Of a DNA stretch of 64,000 nt, positions 17,317 to 25,739 are shown piece after piece; positions within the stretch are counted from its first letter, which is position 1, and each line of letters starts with the position of its first letter. The notes beneath the pieces were generated by a model, which had not been told where the DNA came from, ran no database searches, and saw nothing but the letters and a program-made list of their open reading frames with translations. Position numbers and translations under genes: made by a program. The stretch covers positions 1 through 64,000 of the forward strand of contig NZ_AKJK01000112.1 in assembly GCF_000282375.1 (NCBI RefSeq), read 5' to 3'. The DNA is from Pseudomonas sp. GM50 (lineage in GTDB: Bacteria; Pseudomonadota; Gammaproteobacteria; Pseudomonadales; Pseudomonadaceae).

Positions 17317-17765
17317 CCGACTCGTTCAAGGAGCAACTTCAACAGGCCCATGCGCAGGGGGACTACGCGTCTCTGCTGCACCTGATTCCCTACGCCAGGC
17401 TGATCGGCGTCGAATGTTCGCGTGTCGGGGATGAGCTGCTGTTTCGTCTGCCGGCCAACAAGGACAATATTGGTAATCCTTTATTGCCGGCGATTCATGG
17501 CGGGGTGATTGCCGGGTTCATGGAGCTGTCGGCGGCACTGCACCTGCTGATCTTCACCGGCTCGCCCGGCGTGCCGAAGATTATCGACTTTTCCCTCGAC
17601 TACCTGCGCGCGGGGCAGTTTCGCGATACCTGGGCCAGATGCCAGGTGTGCCGTCAGGGGCGTCGGGTGGCAAACGTGGCGATTACCGCCTGGCAAAGCA
17701 CTGAAGCCGAGCCCATTGCCACGGCCCGCGCTCATTTCAAAATTGAAGAGCCCTTGAAATCCTGA
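17313..17765 (+). CDS. Second PaaI-type hotdog thioesterase
   Basis: A 150-residue hotdog protein with AIHGGVIAGFMELSAALH in the catalytic position (residues 60-77) and FSLDYLRAGQFRDTWA downstream. It is a diverged partner of the preceding gene and overlaps it by 4 nt (ATGA). A likely heat-shock promoter for htpG lies in its last codons and just beyond. Confidence 0.8.
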   Translation: MTDSFKEQLQQAHAQGDYASLLHLIPYARLIGVECSRVGDELLFRLPANKDNIGNPLLPAIHGGVIAGFMELSAALHLLIFTGSPGVPKIIDFSLDYLRAGQFRDTWARCQVCRQGRRVANVAITAWQSTEAEPIATARAHFKIEEPLKS

Positions 17766-17780
17766 TCTCAGCCCCCAACT
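17753..17780 (+). promoter_or_regulatory. Probable sigma-32 promoter of htpG
   Basis: CTTGAAA (17753-17759), a 13-nt spacer and CCCCAACT (17773-17780) match the heat-shock consensus CTTGAA...CCCCATNT. It overlaps the end of the upstream thioesterase gene. The leader of about 60 nt contains a hairpin (GCCGCCGACC/GGTCGCGGC, about 17791-17818) just before the ribosome site. Confidence 0.55.
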
Positions 17781-17846
17781 CAGATGACAACCCGCCGCCG
17801 ACCCTCAAGGTCGCGGCTTATGCCATCTGATTGGAGTTTGATGACC

Positions 17847-19751
17847 ATGAGTGTGGAAACTCAAAAGGAAACCCTGGGCTTCCAGACCGAGGTGAAGCAA
17901 CTGCTGCACCTCATGATCCATTCGCTGTATTCCAACAAGGAAATTTTCCTTCGCGAATTGATCTCGAACGCCTCTGACGCTGTCGACAAATTACGCTTTG
18001 AAGCGCTGGCCAAGCCTGAATTGCTGGAAGGTGGCGCTGAACTGAAAATCCGTGTGAGCTTCGACAAAGACGCTAAAACCGTCACCCTCGAAGACAACGG
18101 CATCGGCATGAGCCGTGAAGACGCGGTCACCCATCTGGGTACCATCGCCAAGTCCGGCACTGCCGATTTCATGAAACACCTGTCTGGCGATCAGAAAAAA
18201 GACTCGCACCTGATTGGTCAATTCGGTGTCGGTTTCTACTCGGCCTTCATCGTCGCCGATAAAGTCGACGTATTCAGCCGCCGTGCCGGCCTCGCTGCCA
18301 GCGAAGGCGTGCACTGGTCGTCCAAGGGCGAAGGCGAATTCGAAATCGCCACCGTCGAGAAAGCCGACCGTGGTACCCGCATCGTCCTGCACCTGAAGTC
18401 CGCTGAAGACGAATTCGCCGATGGCTGGCGTCTGCGCAACATCATCAAGAAGTACTCCGACCATATCGCTTTGCCGATCGAGCTGCCGAAAGAAGTGGCC
18501 GCTGCCGAAGGCGAAGAGCAGCCGGCCGCCGAGTGGGAAACCGTCAACCGCGCCAGCGCCCTGTGGACTCGTCCTCGCACTGAAGTGAAAGACGAGGAAT
18601 ACCAGGAGTTCTACAAACACGTCGCTCACGATTTCGAAAACCCGCTGAGCTGGAGCCACAACAAGGTCGAAGGCAAGCTCGAGTACACCTTGCTGCTTTA
18701 TGTACCGACCCGTGCGCCATTCGACCTGTACCAGCGTGAAGCGCCGAAAGGCCTGAAGCTGTACGTGCAGCGTGTGTTCGTCATGGATCAGGCCGAGTCG
18801 TTCCTGCCGCTGTACCTGCGCTTCATCAAAGGCGTGGTCGACTCCAACGACCTGTCGCTGAACGTGTCGCGGGAAATCCTGCAGAAAGACCCGATCATCG
18901 ATTCCATGAAGTCGGCGCTGACCAAGCGCGTTCTGGACATGCTGGAAAAACTGGCGAAGAACGAGCCTGAGCAATACAAAGGCTTCTGGAAGAACTTCGG
19001 CCAGGTCATGAAAGAAGGCCCGGCAGAAGACTTCGCCAATAAGGAAAAAATTGCTGGCCTGCTGCGTTTCGCGTCCACTCAGGGCGACGACGGCGAGCAA
19101 GTTGTGGGTCTGGCCGACTACCTGGCTCGCGCCAAGGAAGGTCAGGACAAGATCTACTACCTGACCGGCGAGACCTACGCGCAAGTCAAAAACAGCCCGC
19201 ACCTGGAAGTCTTCCGCAAGAAGGGCATCGAAGTGCTGCTGCTGACCGACCGCATCGATGAGTGGCTGATGAGCTACCTCAACGACTTCGACGGCAAGAG
19301 CTTTGTCGACGTGGCACGCGGTGACCTGGACCTCGGCAACCTGGACTCGGAAGAGGACAAGAAAGCTGCGGAAGAAGTCGCCAAGTCCAAAGAAGGCCTG
19401 GTTGAGCGTCTGAAGACTGCACTGGGCGACTCCGTTGCTGAAGTGCGGGTCTCCCATCGTCTGACCGATTCCCCGGCGATTCTGGCCATCGGCGAGCAGG
19501 ACCTGGGCCTGCAAATGCGTCAGATCCTGGAAGCTAGCGGTCAGAAGGTTCCGGATTCGAAGCCGATCTTCGAATTCAACCCGGCTCACCCGCTGATCGA
19601 AAAACTCGACAACGAGCAGAGCGATGAACGCTTTGGCGACCTGTCGCACATTCTGTTCGATCAGGCGGCCCTGGCGGCCGGCGACAGCTTGAAAGACCCG
19701 GCCGCTTATGTGCGCCGTCTGAACAAGCTGTTGGTTGAACTGTCGGTTTAA
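17847..19751 (+). CDS. htpG: Molecular chaperone HtpG (Hsp90)
   Basis: Cytoplasmic ATP-dependent Hsp90 chaperone. From the ATG at 17847 the product is 634 residues. The GHKL ATPase motifs are LISNASDAVDKLRFEAL, EDNGIGMSREDAVTHLG and LIGQFGVGFYSAF. The middle-domain segment VSREILQKDP precedes the C-terminal dimerisation domain. An ATG at 17841 is closer to the GGAG site and could be used instead; a more distal start is less likely. Expression is probably heat-inducible. Confidence 0.97.
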   Translation: MSVETQKETLGFQTEVKQLLHLMIHSLYSNKEIFLRELISNASDAVDKLRFEALAKPELLEGGAELKIRVSFDKDAKTVTLEDNGIGMSREDAVTHLGTIAKSGTADFMKHLSGDQKKDSHLIGQFGVGFYSAFIVADKVDVFSRRAGLAASEGVHWSSKGEGEFEIATVEKADRGTRIVLHLKSAEDEFADGWRLRNIIKKYSDHIALPIELPKEVAAAEGEEQPAAEWETVNRASALWTRPRTEVKDEEYQEFYKHVAHDFENPLSWSHNKVEGKLEYTLLLYVPTRAPFDLYQREAPKGLKLYVQRVFVMDQAESFLPLYLRFIKGVVDSNDLSLNVSREILQKDPIIDSMKSALTKRVLDMLEKLAKNEPEQYKGFWKNFGQVMKEGPAEDFANKEKIAGLLRFASTQGDDGEQVVGLADYLARAKEGQDKIYYLTGETYAQVKNSPHLEVFRKKGIEVLLLTDRIDEWLMSYLNDFDGKSFVDVARGDLDLGNLDSEEDKKAAEEVAKSKEGLVERLKTALGDSVAEVRVSHRLTDSPAILAIGEQDLGLQMRQILEASGQKVPDSKPIFEFNPAHPLIEKLDNEQSDERFGDLSHILFDQAALAAGDSLKDPAAYVRRLNKLLVELSV

Positions 19752-19763
19752 CCGCGTTGTATA

Positions 19764-19788
19764 AAAACCCGCTTCGGCGGGTTTTTTC
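19764..19788 (+). terminator. Intrinsic terminator of htpG
   Basis: AAAACCCGC, TTCG and GCGGGTTTT, followed by TTC. The stem is nine pairs closed by a TTCG loop. Confidence 0.9.
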
Positions 19789-19818
19789 ATTCTGGTGCTT
19801 TTTTACTGGGAGTAAGTC

Positions 19819-20547
19819 ATGAGCCAAATCACTGTTCGTTCCGTCGTCTATCAGATCGATGGCCAGTCGTATGAAAGCCGTCTGGCCTTCGATGCCGATC
19901 ATAAAGGCCCGCGCCCGGGTCTGTTGATGGCGCCGAACTGGATGGGCGTCAGCGTCGGCGCCGAAGAGATCGCCAGGTCGGTGGCCTCCAAGGGCTACGT
20001 GGTGTTGATCGCGGACCTCTACGGTCAAGCGGTTCGTCCGCAGAACGGCGATGAGGCGGGCGCGGCAATGATGCCGTTGAAGAATGATCGCGCCTTGCTG
20101 CGTAAACGCATGCAGGCGGCCTTCGAACAGCTGCAAGGGCAGGGCGAGGCGGCTGTCGATACTTCGAAGCTGGCGACCTTCGGTTTCTGCTTTGGCGGTT
20201 GCTGTGCGCTGGAACTGGCGCGTACCGGGGCACCGGTGAAAGCGGCGGTGTCGTTCCACGGCACATTGGATACGCCGAACGTGAACGATGCGAAAAACAT
20301 CAAGGGCTCGGTGCTGGTACTGCATGGCGCTGCCGATCCGTTGGTGCCGAAAGCGCAACTGCCGGCGTTCGAAGCTGAAATGAATGCCGCCGGGGTGGAT
20401 TGGCAATTGCTGAGCTACGGCGGCGCGGTGCATTCGTTCACCGATCCCCGTGCCAATGTGCCGGGCAAGATGATGTATGACGCAAAAACGGCTGCTCGGG
20501 CGTTCATGTCGATGCACAATCTGCTGGATGAAGTGTTTAAGGGCTGA
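19819..20547 (+). CDS. Dienelactone hydrolase family protein
   Basis: A 242-residue alpha/beta hydrolase of the dienelactone hydrolase family. The nucleophile cysteine is in FGFCFGGCCALEL (around residues 120-132), the acid aspartate in HGAADPLVP, and the histidine in YGGAVHSFTDPRA. The family cleaves cyclic lactones, but no aromatic-catabolism genes are nearby, so the substrate here is unknown. GGGAG precedes the ATG. A REP doublet separates it from the convergent pirin gene. Confidence 0.88.
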   Translation: MSQITVRSVVYQIDGQSYESRLAFDADHKGPRPGLLMAPNWMGVSVGAEEIARSVASKGYVVLIADLYGQAVRPQNGDEAGAAMMPLKNDRALLRKRMQAAFEQLQGQGEAAVDTSKLATFGFCFGGCCALELARTGAPVKAAVSFHGTLDTPNVNDAKNIKGSVLVLHGAADPLVPKAQLPAFEAEMNAAGVDWQLLSYGGAVHSFTDPRANVPGKMMYDAKTAARAFMSMHNLLDEVFKG

Positions 20548-20590
20548 TCGCTGTTTTTTGCCCCGGCACTCTCGGTGTTAGTGTGGGCCA

Positions 20591-20687
20591 CATCGCGAGC
20601 AGGCTCGCTCCCACATTAGATCTGCAGCGCACACCGAATTTGTGCACGAGTGCGATCCATTGTGGGAGCGAGCCTGCTCGCGATGGC
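20591..20687. repeat. REP doublet (REPIN), GAGCCTGCTCGCGAT type
   Basis: CATCGCGAGCAGGCTCGCTC and its reverse complement lie in opposite orientation between the convergent hydrolase and pirin genes. Confidence 0.85.
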
Positions 20688-20694
20688 GGTGATA

Positions 20695-21570
20695 CTAACG
20701 CCGAAGATCCGAAGGCAGTTCGATCCGCTCGCTTTCCCCCGGCACTGTCGGCCAATCCCCGGCCGCCCAGCGCCGACGTGCTTCATCGATCATCGCCGGA
20801 TCACTGGCTACAAAGTTCCAGTTGATCCGTCGCGGCCCATCAAGCGGCGCGCCACCAAACAGCACGGCATGACAGTCGCTCTCGGCGAACAGTGTCATCT
20901 CTTCCCCGGCCGGCAACACCACCAGCGAGTGCGGCTCCAGCAGCTCGCCATCCAGTTGCGCTTCACCGCTCAGCACATACAGTGCCCGTTCTTCATGCTC
21001 GGTGGGAATCAGCAATGTGGTCGCCGTTTGCAGGTTCAATTCGGCATACAGCGTAGGAGAAAGCACCGGGACCGGCGATTCGAGGCAAAAGCCTGACCCG
21101 GCGATCATCCGTATCTTCACGCCAAGGTTATCTCTGACGGGCAACGTGGCAGCCGGATGGTGGCTGTAGTGTCCTGGGCCGTGTTCACGATCCTTGGGCG
21201 AAGCCAGCCAGATCTGTAAGCCGTGCATCGTAAATTCGCTGTCTTTCAATGGTTCGGGTGTGCGTTCGACGTGGGCGATTGCGCTACCCGCCGTCATCCA
21301 GCTGACATCGCCGGCATTCACCACCTGATCGGAACCGAGGCTGTCCTTGTGCTGGATTTGCCCTTCGAACAGGTAGGTGAGGGTGGACAGGCCGATGTGT
21401 GGATGCTGGCGGATGTTCATGCCTTTGCCCGCCGGATAACGGGTTTCGAGCATGTGGTCGAAAAACACGAAAGGCCCGACGTTGCGGCATTTGGCTGACG
21501 GCAACGGGCGAAGAATCGGCTGCCCTTCGACATCTTCGGCGCGAGGGCGGATCACGAGCGGAGTGTTCAT
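20695..21570 (-). CDS. Pirin family protein
   Basis: A 291-residue bicupin of the pirin family, with metal-binding residues in the N-terminal domain around RQHPHIGLSTLTYLFEG. Family members act as quercetinases or redox-linked regulators; the role here is not known. The ATG at 21570 matches the family start (MNTPLVIRPRAEDVEG). A REP doublet starts 4 nt from its stop codon. Upstream, in the same direction, is an OsmC-like gene. Confidence 0.88.
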   Translation of the reverse strand: MNTPLVIRPRAEDVEGQPILRPLPSAKCRNVGPFVFFDHMLETRYPAGKGMNIRQHPHIGLSTLTYLFEGQIQHKDSLGSDQVVNAGDVSWMTAGSAIAHVERTPEPLKDSEFTMHGLQIWLASPKDREHGPGHYSHHPAATLPVRDNLGVKIRMIAGSGFCLESPVPVLSPTLYAELNLQTATTLLIPTEHEERALYVLSGEAQLDGELLEPHSLVVLPAGEEMTLFAESDCHAVLFGGAPLDGPRRINWNFVASDPAMIDEARRRWAAGDWPTVPGESERIELPSDLRR

Positions 21571-21631
21571 GGTGCATTCCAGGCTGAGCGGGTGACGCAG
21601 GGAGCATAACCCGCTTGCGCAGCCCTTGCCG

Positions 21632-22048
21632 CTATTGGCTGAAGGCACCTTCGGACAGATGGGTTTCGATGCTGACTTCAGAGGTGGTCATCAGCTTGTG
21701 TACCGGGCAGCGGTCGGCCACGCGGTGCAGTTCGTCACGCTGGGCGTCGGTTAGCACACCCTTGAGCGTGAGTTCGACGTGCAGGGCGTATTTGCCTTTC
21801 TGCTCTTCACTGTTGTCGCGCTTGACCTCAACCTCGACGCCCGTCAGCGGGATGCCCTTTTTCCTGGCATACATTTTCAGCGTCAGGGCCTTACAGGCAC
21901 CCAGGGCTGCGTCGAAGTAGTCGTGTGGTTCAGGCGCCGTGCCTTCGCCGCCAGAGGTTTTCGGCACATCGGCAAAAAGTTCGTGGTCATCGATCTGGAC
22001 GCTGTGACGAAAACCTTCGGCGGAGACGGTGTTGACGGTAACGGTCAT
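21632..22048 (-). CDS. OsmC family protein
   Basis: A 138-residue OsmC/Ohr-superfamily protein. The two conserved cysteines are in ALGACKALTLKMYARKK and VADRCPVHKLM, the layout expected for a thiol peroxidase or the YhfA-like branch. It likely detoxifies hydroperoxides, but its substrate is unproven. The ATG at 22048 follows CGAGG on the minus strand. The downstream pirin may be co-transcribed across 61 nt. Confidence 0.85.
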   Translation of the reverse strand: MTVTVNTVSAEGFRHSVQIDDHELFADVPKTSGGEGTAPEPHDYFDAALGACKALTLKMYARKKGIPLTGVEVEVKRDNSEEQKGKYALHVELTLKGVLTDAQRDELHRVADRCPVHKLMTTSEVSIETHLSEGAFSQ

Positions 22049-22177
22049 AAGAAACCTCGCAGGCATTGGGAAATGTCATTCGATCAAAAAAGACCCTGAA
22101 GTTATAGAGCATCCCTTCAAATTCGCGTTCCACTTTCTTGTCGGGCGATCCTGCCTGGTGTTGTCGCGAAGTGACCA

Positions 22178-22308
22178 CAATCCTGTGGCGAGGGGGCTTG
22201 CCCCCGTTCGACTGCGAAGCAGTCGTAAACCCATTGCATGCGGTTTAACTTTGAAATCCCGGGGTCGCTTCGCAACCCAACGGGGGCGAGCCCCCTCGCC
22301 ACAGGATT
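22178..22308. repeat. Large REP-like inverted repeat, GGGGGCTTGCCCCC type
   Basis: CAATCCTGTGGCGAGGGGGC (22178 on) and its reverse complement (to 22308) enclose two smaller hairpins, GACTGC-GAA-GCAGTC and GGTCGC-TTC-GCAACC. It differs in sequence from the other twelve REP doublets and lies between divergent genes. Confidence 0.8.
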
Positions 22309-22385
22309 GTGCTGAACCCAAGGTTGTCATCGTCCTGTCACCCCGGCGTCATACCCTCGCGCTCATCTCAATCAAGGAGCGCACC

Positions 22386-22850
22386 ATGCACCTCACCCGT
22401 TTAGCCGCCCTGGCCACAATGATGTTCGCCAGTGGTCTGGCCTGTGCCGAAGTCCGCGTCGAAGGCCCGGTGGAATACGGCGTGTTCGCTGGTCCGAAAG
22501 CCGAACTGCAATCGGGCGAGCGAGTTTTGCGCCGCAGCAATGAACAGATCCAGCAAACCGAAATCGTCCCCGCCAAACTTGGCACCAAGTTCGGTATGCG
22601 TTACCAGTTGGCCGGCAAGGTCGCCGAAGACCAACCGCTGACTTTGCTCTATTTCACGCCGGGCATCCGTACTCCGGATGGCGTGCGTCACGACAAACTG
22701 GAAGTGACTCAGAAACTGGTGCCCGGTGCTCCGCAGGACCTGATGGCCTTCGAGTTCACCGAAAGCCATGAAGTCGTTCCCGGAGAATGGCGTTTCATGG
22801 TGTTCCAGGGGGACCGTCTGCTGGCCCAACAACGCTTTACCGTGCGCTGA
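22386..22850 (+). CDS. Exported DUF3859 family protein
   Basis: A 154-residue protein with a cleavable signal peptide (MHLTRLAALATMMFASGLACA). The mature domain appears to be a small beta fold of the DUF3859 family; no function is known. AAGGAGCGC lies just before the ATG at 22386; upstream in-frame starts run through the REP element and are rejected. It converges on the DUF3108 gene with a shared terminator. Confidence 0.75.
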   Translation: MHLTRLAALATMMFASGLACAEVRVEGPVEYGVFAGPKAELQSGERVLRRSNEQIQQTEIVPAKLGTKFGMRYQLAGKVAEDQPLTLLYFTPGIRTPDGVRHDKLEVTQKLVPGAPQDLMAFEFTESHEVVPGEWRFMVFQGDRLLAQQRFTVR

Positions 22851-22879
22851 TCGCTCTCGCCCAGCCAAATGCCAGACGA

Positions 22880-22906
22880 AAAAAAGCCCCGCGTTTGCGG
22901 GGCTTT
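22880..22906. terminator. Bidirectional terminator
   Basis: AAAAAGCCCCGC, GTTT and GCGGGGCTTT lie between the convergent DUF3859 and DUF3108 genes. Confidence 0.8.
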
Positions 22907-22920
22907 CATGTTGGTGCGGA

Positions 22921-23634
22921 TCAGCTGCCTTTGACCGTCTTGCCGTTGACCGTACCGTCGAGGAGCATGATGTTGTACTCCTTGCCGTCGGTTTCGACCT
23001 GTTGCAAACGAACCAGCAGGTAATCCCAGTCCTTGGCGAACCACAGGACGGTGATGCGCTTGCTTTGTGTCGGGTCGCGCACGCGCTCGACCTTGATTGC
23101 ATCGATCTGGCCAGCCTTGGTGTCGACTTTTTCCGAACCCAGCACGCGGAAGTCATAGGTATCGACTTCGCCGCCATCGACGACCGGGTAGCTCATGGTC
23201 TTTTTGCCGGCCGCCACATCATGCTGCAAGGCCAGTTGATAGGTGGATTTGTCGACCATGCCGCGATTGAGCGGGATCTTGACCGGATCGCCGCGATCGG
23301 TGCCGGTGACCATCTTTGTGGTCCAGTCGAAGTCCAGGTCAGCCTTCTTGGCTTTGCCCAGGCCGCCACGTTCGAAGTGGTAGGACTGCGGCAGCAGGGT
23401 GTCCTTGTCCAGGGTCAGGGTGCTTTCTTCAGTCAGGCTGGCGATCATCATCGACGCCTTGAAGCTGAGTTTCCAGACGCCGTTGGCTTGCTTGGTCAGG
23501 CTGCGTTCAGCCGTGCCGCTCATGGGCAGCTGCTTCCAGTCGGCGGTGTAGCTGGCGGAGAAGGGTTGAAGGTCTGCAGCCTGCGCAAACGGCAGGGCGA
23601 GCAGAGCGCAAGCGAAGAGCAGGGCGCGACGCAT
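22921..23634 (-). CDS. Periplasmic DUF3108 family protein
   Basis: A 237-residue exported protein with signal peptide MRRALLFACALLALPFAQA. The mature part is beta-rich, with the family pattern YTADWKQLPMSGTAERSL near its start and VLWFAKDWDYLLVRL near its end. The role is unknown; the DUF3108 fold resembles lipid- or polymer-binding barrels. It starts 8 nt after purN, so it is probably the third gene of a purM-purN-DUF3108 operon. Confidence 0.8.
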   Translation of the reverse strand: MRRALLFACALLALPFAQAADLQPFSASYTADWKQLPMSGTAERSLTKQANGVWKLSFKASMMIASLTEESTLTLDKDTLLPQSYHFERGGLGKAKKADLDFDWTTKMVTGTDRGDPVKIPLNRGMVDKSTYQLALQHDVAAGKKTMSYPVVDGGEVDTYDFRVLGSEKVDTKAGQIDAIKVERVRDPTQSKRITVLWFAKDWDYLLVRLQQVETDGKEYNIMLLDGTVNGKTVKGS

Positions 23635-23642
23635 AAAATCTC

Positions 23643-24293
23643 CTAGGTTCGAATCAAGTGGCCGCTGGCCGCGAGTAACTGTCCGTCCAGTAAAGCACCT
23701 TGTTCGCCGAGTGATAAACGACCTTCGGCAAACCAGCGTACGGCCATCGGGTAAATCAGGTGTTCCTGGGTATGGACTCGCTGCGCCAGACTCTGCGGCG
23801 AATCGTGCAACTCTACCGGTATTACTGCCTGTACGACCAGTGGTCCGCCATCGAGTTCCTCGGTGACGAAGTGCACGGAACAGCCGTGTTCAGTATCGCC
23901 GGCCTCCAGCGCGCGCTGATGAGTGTGTAACCCTTTGTATTTGGGTAGCAGCGAGGGATGGATATTGAGCAGGCGACCCTGATAGTGGCGCACGAAGCCA
24001 GCGCTGAGAATGCGCATGAAGCCGGCCAGTACCACGAGTTTGGGGTTGAAGGCGTCGATCAGTTCGATCAGCGCGGCATCGAAGGCCTCGCGACCTTCGA
24101 AAGCCTTGTGATCCAGGGTGCGGGTGTCGATACCCGCGTCCCTGGCGCGTTGCAGGCCGTAGGCGTCGGCGCGGTTGGAAATCACCGCAGCGATGCGGGC
24201 CGGGCTGTCGCCGGTCCGCGTGCTGTCGATCAAGGCCTGCAAGTTACTGCCAGTGCCGGACAACAGCACCACCACATCACAGGTCTGGGACAT
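23643..24293 (-). CDS. purN: Phosphoribosylglycinamide formyltransferase
   Basis: Transfers a formyl group from 10-formyl-THF to GAR in de novo purine synthesis. The 216-residue product has the N-terminal substrate loop VLLSGTGSNLQAL, the catalytic Asn/His in NIHPSLLPKYKGLHTH, and the aspartate in FVTEELDGGPLV. The ATG at 24293 overlaps the purM stop codon. The pairing with purM supports the call. Confidence 0.96.
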   Translation of the reverse strand: MSQTCDVVVLLSGTGSNLQALIDSTRTGDSPARIAAVISNRADAYGLQRARDAGIDTRTLDHKAFEGREAFDAALIELIDAFNPKLVVLAGFMRILSAGFVRHYQGRLLNIHPSLLPKYKGLHTHQRALEAGDTEHGCSVHFVTEELDGGPLVVQAVIPVELHDSPQSLAQRVHTQEHLIYPMAVRWFAEGRLSLGEQGALLDGQLLAASGHLIRT

Positions 24294-25351
24294 CAATGAG
24301 CCTTGAGGTTCTTCAGTTCAACCTGGGCCGCGCCTTCGGCAGCGGTGGCGATCTGACCAATGACCCAAGGCTGCTCGCCGGCTTCACGCAACACGTTCAG
24401 CGCGGTTTCAACGTGCTCTTGAGCAACGCAGATAACCATGCCGACGCCGCAGTTCAGCACGCGGTGCATTTCGTTTTCGTCGACGTTGCCTTTCTCTTGC
24501 AGCCAGTCGAACACGGCAGGACGGGTCCAGCTCGCGACGTCAACCACCGCTTGTGCGCCTTTTGGCAGAACGCGCGGGATGTTGTCCAGCAGGCCACCAC
24601 CGGTGATGTGGGCCATGGCTTTGACGGCGCCGGTTTCCTTGATCAGCTTGAGCAGCGGCTTCACGTAGATACGGGTCGGGGCCATCAGCAGGTCGGTCAG
24701 CGGTTTGCCGTCGAGCTGGATGTTTTCGATGTCTGCACCGGACACTTCGATGATCTTGCGGATCAGCGAGTAGCCGTTGGAGTGCGGGCCGGAAGACGGC
24801 AGGGCGAGCAGGGCATCGCCGGCAGCGACTTTGGAACCGTCGATGATTTCGGACTTTTCCACGACGCCGACGCAGAAGCCGGCCAGGTCGTAGTCTTCGC
24901 CTTCGTACATGCCCGGCATTTCAGCGGTTTCACCGCCGACCAGGGAACAGCCGGACAGTTCACAGCCAGCGCCGATGCCGGTCACGACCTGGGTCGCGGT
25001 TTCGACGTTCAGTTTGCCGGTGGCGTAGTAGTCGAGGAAGAACAGCGGCTCGGCGCCGCAGACCACCAGGTCGTTCACGCACATGGCAACCAGGTCGATG
25101 CCGATGCTGTCGTGCTTGTTCAGGTTCAGCGCCAGGCGCAGTTTGGTGCCGACGCCGTCAGTGCCCGAGACCAGTACCGGTTGCTTGTAACCGGCCGGGA
25201 TTTCGCAGAGGGCGCCGAAACCGCCCAGGCCGCCCATGACTTCCGGGCGCGCAGTGCGCTTGGCGACGCTCTTGATGCGTTCGACCAATGCTTCACCGGC
25301 GTCGATGTCTACACCGGCGTCCTTGTAGCTCAGGGAGGGTTGCTTGCTCAT
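24293..25351 (-). CDS. purM: Phosphoribosylformylglycinamidine cyclo-ligase
   Basis: AIR synthetase; ATP-dependent ring closure of FGAM. The 352-residue product has LVSGTDGVGTKLRLA and GGETAEMPGMYEGEDYDLAG, both hallmarks of the PurM ATP-binding superfamily. It is the first gene of the minus-strand purine pair, divergent from the DUF2066 gene. Confidence 0.97.
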   Translation of the reverse strand: MSKQPSLSYKDAGVDIDAGEALVERIKSVAKRTARPEVMGGLGGFGALCEIPAGYKQPVLVSGTDGVGTKLRLALNLNKHDSIGIDLVAMCVNDLVVCGAEPLFFLDYYATGKLNVETATQVVTGIGAGCELSGCSLVGGETAEMPGMYEGEDYDLAGFCVGVVEKSEIIDGSKVAAGDALLALPSSGPHSNGYSLIRKIIEVSGADIENIQLDGKPLTDLLMAPTRIYVKPLLKLIKETGAVKAMAHITGGGLLDNIPRVLPKGAQAVVDVASWTRPAVFDWLQEKGNVDENEMHRVLNCGVGMVICVAQEHVETALNVLREAGEQPWVIGQIATAAEGAAQVELKNLKAH

Positions 25352-25739
25352 GATCCAGGCCTTTAGGGGGGATTCAGGGGTAACGACCGAGTCCAGTGGG
25401 ACCGCCGAAACAGACGAAGGCGTGTGCCATCCGCGAATTTCAGGGTGCCCGGCTGTTGCCGGTCTGCGAAGGCGCGCGATTTTATCAGGCTTGAGGGGCA
25501 GCGGCCATCCTCGTGCCGACGGGCAGGGGCATATCGCGTTAAAAAAACCGATATTGCCCGTGTTGGTGACGTCCCGGATGGCTGTATAAGGTATCGACGT
25601 TAACCGTCTATCGTTATGACAGTGCGAAAACTTACCGGGATCGGGTGAATGTTTTGCTTGAACGTGTGGTCAACAGACCCTTGGTTCAATCATCTTCACG
25701 CGGTCTGTTCCAGCCGCTCTTGTCGTCAGGAATCTTTTT
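25352..25739. promoter_or_regulatory. Divergent intergenic region, purM / DUF2066
   Basis: This 388-nt gap holds no convincing gene. On the plus strand TTGGTG (25563-25568), 16 nt, and TATAAG (25585-25590) form a moderate promoter with a leader of about 140 nt. I do not see a clear purine operator. Confidence 0.35.

Noticed and set aside
17784..17846. RNA thermometer of the ROSE or fourU type before htpG
   Set aside because: The hairpin does not pair with the GGAG site and has no fourU or ROSE signature.
25344..25589. 81-codon ORF between purM and the DUF2066 gene
   Set aside because: It overlaps the start of purM on the opposite strand and has no ribosome site or domain.
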